From Flavisolibacter sp. (GTDB lineage: Bacteria > Bacteroidota > Bacteroidia > Chitinophagales > Chitinophagaceae), in NCBI GenBank assembly GCA_025936195.1, contig JAICTW010000038.1:1-10414 (forward strand): a stretch of 10,414 bases of DNA. The letters run 5' to 3'. Within the stretch, counting starts at the first letter, position 1; the number at the start of each line of letters is the position of its first letter. Positions 7,853-10,414 of this stretch are shown piece by piece. A program made the position numbers and the translations under genes. Below the pieces are notes generated by a model. The model ran no database searches and was not told where the DNA came from. It saw only the letters and a list, made by a program, of their open reading frames with translations.

Positions 7853-10081
7853 TCAATCATTCGTTCCCATGGAACTGTTATATGCTTTAATGAAGAGTGC
7901 ACCAAGATTTTTATAAGGAGGAACATAATCGTCAAAACCATCAATTTTTCCTGCTTTATCCTTAAATTCCTGCCAGAAGGGTATCCAGTCAATATCGCTT
8001 CCTGTCCTTAGCTTCTCATTCAAAATATTCATGAAAGGTTGGTTGATGTCCTTTTTCCCTGTTTGCTTGGAAGCAATGATTTGCGCATCAGGCGCATGTT
8101 GCAATACATCATGAATAACATTGTAGCCACCGCAGGAACCCAGCAAAACAATTTTTGCCGCGGGCTGAATTTGTTCGATGGTATAAGGTGCCCAATAACT
8201 ATGGCCGCGGTGAACAATAATGGTAGGCTCAATTCCTTTGTCTTCCAAATAGGTTTTTAATGCTGCCTGCGCTTTGTCTAATTCGCCTTCCTGCTTTTCA
8301 TCATCAAACCATTTATTGGCATAAATAAGTACAGGTTTGCCTTTGGTGGAAATAAATGAAACCCAGTATTTGGTTTCCTGTGCAATCTTCCAGGCGCCAG
8401 ACTTGTTCAATTCAGAAATAAAACCATTGTAGTTCATCTTACCATCATCATCGCCATAAAAGAACACCTGCATCACCACTTTTCCGGTAGAATCATCTAC
8501 CAGCGAAGGATAATTAATATTGTATACTGGAGGAATACCAAATTCTTTTGTCAGATCAATATTTTTAGTACTGTCCACCGAAAGGAACAATTTGTACAGC
8601 AGGTTGTACATCACCATTCCTCTTTTATTATTTTCCTTGATGTTGCGGTCAAGATTTAGTTTGACATTGTTCAGCATTTCATCCGCTACCGGCTTCATGG
8701 TTTCGTAAATGCTGGCGTAAGAATCCGCAACATCAACACCATCTTCCAAACCTTTTGATTTTTCCAGGTTGTTTACGAATGCCGTCATTAAAAGTTGCGC
8801 CCTGTCTTTATCGGGAATGCTGGCCAGGAAATCGCTCAGCGTATTGTAACCTGCCGCCATTTTAATGAACTTCTTAAAACGATCGAAGCCAACGCTTACC
8901 AATAAAGAATCGCCACGATTGCCATACTTCTGCATCATCTTTGGAAAAACACCATGCACATAGGAAGAAGTGTACAGTTCTGTTTCACCTGCAATCACGA
9001 GATAATACAATTCCTGTGCGTTCAACTGATCCAAAATGGCAAACCGAACCGCATCGAGCTTTTCGTGCAATTCATTTATGGTTTTAATGAAAGGATCCTT
9101 TGCCTTTGCTTTCAGCATGTCATCAAGGTCTTTCATGCTGATGATCTTCTCACCGTTTAAAGTACGGTTCACATAATCCAGGCGGGTTTGAACCAGCAAA
9201 CGATAATACAGAACATCATTATCCTTTACCTTGTCAATATCATCAAGACTGATCCTTCCTGCCATGATATTATCCAGGAAAGGAAAATACAATTGTCCGC
9301 TTTTACTTCCCCTGGCAATCTTTGCTATGGCCATAACCAGCGAATCATCCTTAATATTTTGAATAGCATTGCCCAGGCGGTTATTGGCAGCAGCAAAATC
9401 GTACAAGCGCTTTGGAAATTTATAGGCAGCCACTTTTATCATGCTGTCACGAAAAGGAAGTCCAGGATGGTCTTTTAGTGTGACAAAAATTTTGTCCGGA
9501 TTTAAATCCATGTACTTGCGCCATAAAATATTTTGAGAAGCAGCAATACCCGAATTATTTCTGAACGCATCGCAGTCTATCAACAATTTGCCTACTTCAT
9601 AAGGACTTTGTTCAATCACAGTTTCAATCGATTGCTTCTGTTCGTCTGTGACCATTGCGGCTTCATAAGCATCGAGTGCAGGAGGCAAATGCGAAGCAGC
9701 AAATTGTTTATCCTTATTCAAACTAATAAAGCTTTTCAACAGATTATCCAATCCACGTAAATAACCAACCTTTTGCTGATCTTTCGATAAAGAATCATTT
9801 TCTATAAAGCACTGCAGATTGTCTATTCGTTTTGACAAAGTCTGCACAACATGGTATTTGATCTCCTCATTATTACCGGAAGTCGTTTGAATGGTCCTCA
9901 ATGCAACCCTTTGCGCCTGATCAATCAAGTCGTGCCAGCGCTGCCGATTGATCGGAGGCTTACATCCTTCCGCCACAGAAAATTGTACATAAGTGCTGGA
10001 AGTTTGACCAATAGAGTTAATACCAACAAGTAAAAGCAGGCTCTTCAATAGTAATCGTAAGGATAGACGCATTCGCCACAT
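7853..10081 (-). CDS. Exported protein with putative C-terminal caspase-fold (clan CD) domain
   Basis: A 742-residue exported protein. A basic start and hydrophobic stretch (about 5-20) end in SIGQ, a typical signal peptidase I site in this phylum; no lipobox is present. Residues about 40-510 are mostly helical, charged and without recognised motifs. From about 533 the pattern changes to alternating strands and helices: VVMQVFFYGDDDG, YWVSFIS, KPVLIYANK, a helix at 600-616, PTIIVHRGHSYW (619-630), a helix, AKIVLLGSCGG (642-652), a helix, then AQIIAS. A His (H624 or H627) after one strand and C650 after the next is the arrangement of caspases, CHAT proteins and separase. A cysteine peptidase role is inference. 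First gene of a probable operon with the ABC exporter and lipoprotein. A second ATG at 10072 is an alternative start. Confidence 0.8.
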   Translation of the reverse strand: MWRMRLSLRLLLKSLLLLVGINSIGQTSSTYVQFSVAEGCKPPINRQRWHDLIDQAQRVALRTIQTTSGNNEEIKYHVVQTLSKRIDNLQCFIENDSLSKDQQKVGYLRGLDNLLKSFISLNKDKQFAASHLPPALDAYEAAMVTDEQKQSIETVIEQSPYEVGKLLIDCDAFRNNSGIAASQNILWRKYMDLNPDKIFVTLKDHPGLPFRDSMIKVAAYKFPKRLYDFAAANNRLGNAIQNIKDDSLVMAIAKIARGSKSGQLYFPFLDNIMAGRISLDDIDKVKDNDVLYYRLLVQTRLDYVNRTLNGEKIISMKDLDDMLKAKAKDPFIKTINELHEKLDAVRFAILDQLNAQELYYLVIAGETELYTSSYVHGVFPKMMQKYGNRGDSLLVSVGFDRFKKFIKMAAGYNTLSDFLASIPDKDRAQLLMTAFVNNLEKSKGLEDGVDVADSYASIYETMKPVADEMLNNVKLNLDRNIKENNKRGMVMYNLLYKLFLSVDSTKNIDLTKEFGIPPVYNINYPSLVDDSTGKVVMQVFFYGDDDGKMNYNGFISELNKSGAWKIAQETKYWVSFISTKGKPVLIYANKWFDDEKQEGELDKAQAALKTYLEDKGIEPTIIVHRGHSYWAPYTIEQIQPAAKIVLLGSCGGYNVIHDVLQHAPDAQIIASKQTGKKDINQPFMNILNEKLRTGSDIDWIPFWQEFKDKAGKIDGFDDYVPPYKNLGALFIKAYNSSMGTND

Positions 10082-10098
10082 ACAACAAATTTAATACC

Positions 10099-10116
10099 CG
10101 AAGACTTAAGCCTTCG
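10099..10116. repeat. 18-bp near-perfect palindrome in the leader of the 742-codon gene
   Basis: CGAAGACTTAAGCCTTCG differs from its own reverse complement at one symmetric pair only. As minus-strand RNA that pair becomes G-U, giving a 6-bp stem with a 6-nt loop. It lies 18-35 nt before the ATG at 10081 and just downstream of the candidate promoter. It could be an operator or a leader hairpin. Confidence 0.5.
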
Positions 10117-10126
10117 TTAAGGCGTG

Positions 10127-10157
10127 AAAAGATATTCCATAAAAGACAAAAATCAAA
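10127..10157 (-). promoter_or_regulatory. Candidate promoter for the 742-codon gene cluster
   Basis: On the minus strand TTTG (10157-10154) is followed after 19 nt by TATCTTTT (10134-10127), one base off the Bacteroidota -7 consensus TAnnTTTG and at ideal spacing. Transcription would start near 10121, giving a leader of about 40 nt that contains the palindrome at 10099-10116. A competing exact -7 match, TAAATTTG (10093-10086), is too close to the ATG at 10081 to leave a leader, and would suit the alternative start at 10072. Confidence 0.5.
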
Positions 10158-10240
10158 TGAACGGAGTTGCAAACTGAAAGGAAGTTCTTTTTTCGAAATT
10201 AATTTTTTATTAAGCCTTGTGCCAGATTGCTGTATTCACC

Positions 10241-10269
10241 TTGTCTTACTGTTCATTTGCTTAGGTTTG
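10241..10269 (+). promoter_or_regulatory. Promoter of the response regulator gene
   Basis: TTG (10241-10243) and TAGGTTTG (10262-10269) are 18 nt apart, close to the Bacteroidota consensus TTTG-N19-TAnnTTTG, and the -7 box matches exactly. The box ends 16 nt before the ATG at 10286. This promoter and that of the 742-codon gene are divergent within a 204-nt intergenic region (10082-10285) in which no gene is seen. Confidence 0.65.
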
Positions 10270-10285
10270 CCGCAAAGAAATTGTA

Positions 10286-10414
10286 ATGGATACCAGAAAG
10301 GTATTGATTGCTGATGACGAACCGGATATTTTGGAGATACTGAAATACAATCTTGAAAAAGAAGGTTACCAGGTAATAACCGCCAAAGACGGAAATGAAG
10401 CTTTGGACAAAGCA
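10286..10414 (+). CDS. Response regulator, N-terminal part of the receiver domain
   Basis: The only plus-strand gene; 43 codons lie in the window and the rest runs off the right edge. The translation MDTRKVLIADDEPDILEIL opens like a CheY-type receiver domain: strand 1 (KVLIADDE) with the acidic pair D10-D11 that binds magnesium, helix 1 (PDILEILKYNLEKEG), strand 2 (YQVITAKDG) and the start of helix 2 (NEALDKA). The phosphorylated aspartate, expected near residue 54, and any output domain are outside the window. The sequence is most like PhoB/OmpR-family regulators, but that choice rests on the receiver alone. It presumably acts with a sensor kinase, perhaps encoded next. It is transcribed away from the 742-codon gene. 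Confidence 0.93.
   Translation, partial: MDTRKVLIADDEPDILEILKYNLEKEGYQVITAKDGNEALDKA

Overview
The window looks like a chromosomal segment of a Bacteroidota bacterium, most likely of the Chitinophagaceae. The grounds are Bacteroidota-style promoter boxes (TAnnTTTG with an upstream TTG), exported proteins ending their signal peptides in AQ or GQ, a lipoprotein with a QKE start, an F-type ATPase a subunit with a signal peptide, and an alpha subunit with an insertion I associate with this phylum. No taxonomic search was possible. All complete genes lie on the minus strand; only the partial gene at the right edge is on the plus strand.

Left edge (1-515): the N-terminus of an exported protein, on the minus strand and running off the window. 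It has its own candidate promoter and is separated from the next gene by a clear intrinsic terminator.

ATP synthase operon (516-4870, minus strand, order atpB-atpE-atpF-atpH-atpA): it encodes the whole membrane sector (a, c, b), delta and alpha. A promoter -7 box lies just before atpB, and the operon ends with a terminator 19 nt after atpA. atpG (gamma), atpD (beta) and atpC (epsilon) are not here and must be elsewhere. Two strong hairpins sit between cistrons, one after atpE and one directly after the atpH stop. They may set unequal subunit output.

Three-gene minus-strand cluster (5002-10081): a 742-residue exported protein, a 591-residue ABC exporter half-transporter, and a surface-type lipoprotein, with gaps of 35 and 41 nt, closed by a terminator at about 4957-4980. 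The large protein has no obvious family assignment, but its last 210 residues look like a caspase-fold (clan CD) cysteine peptidase domain, with an HRGH motif after one predicted strand and a GSCGG motif after the next. This is the most interesting object in the window. If the three genes are co-transcribed, they form a possible export or envelope module of unknown role.

Right edge (10082-10414): a 204-nt divergent promoter region followed by the start of a response regulator on the plus strand. No tRNA, rRNA, CRISPR array, insertion sequence or phage gene was seen.
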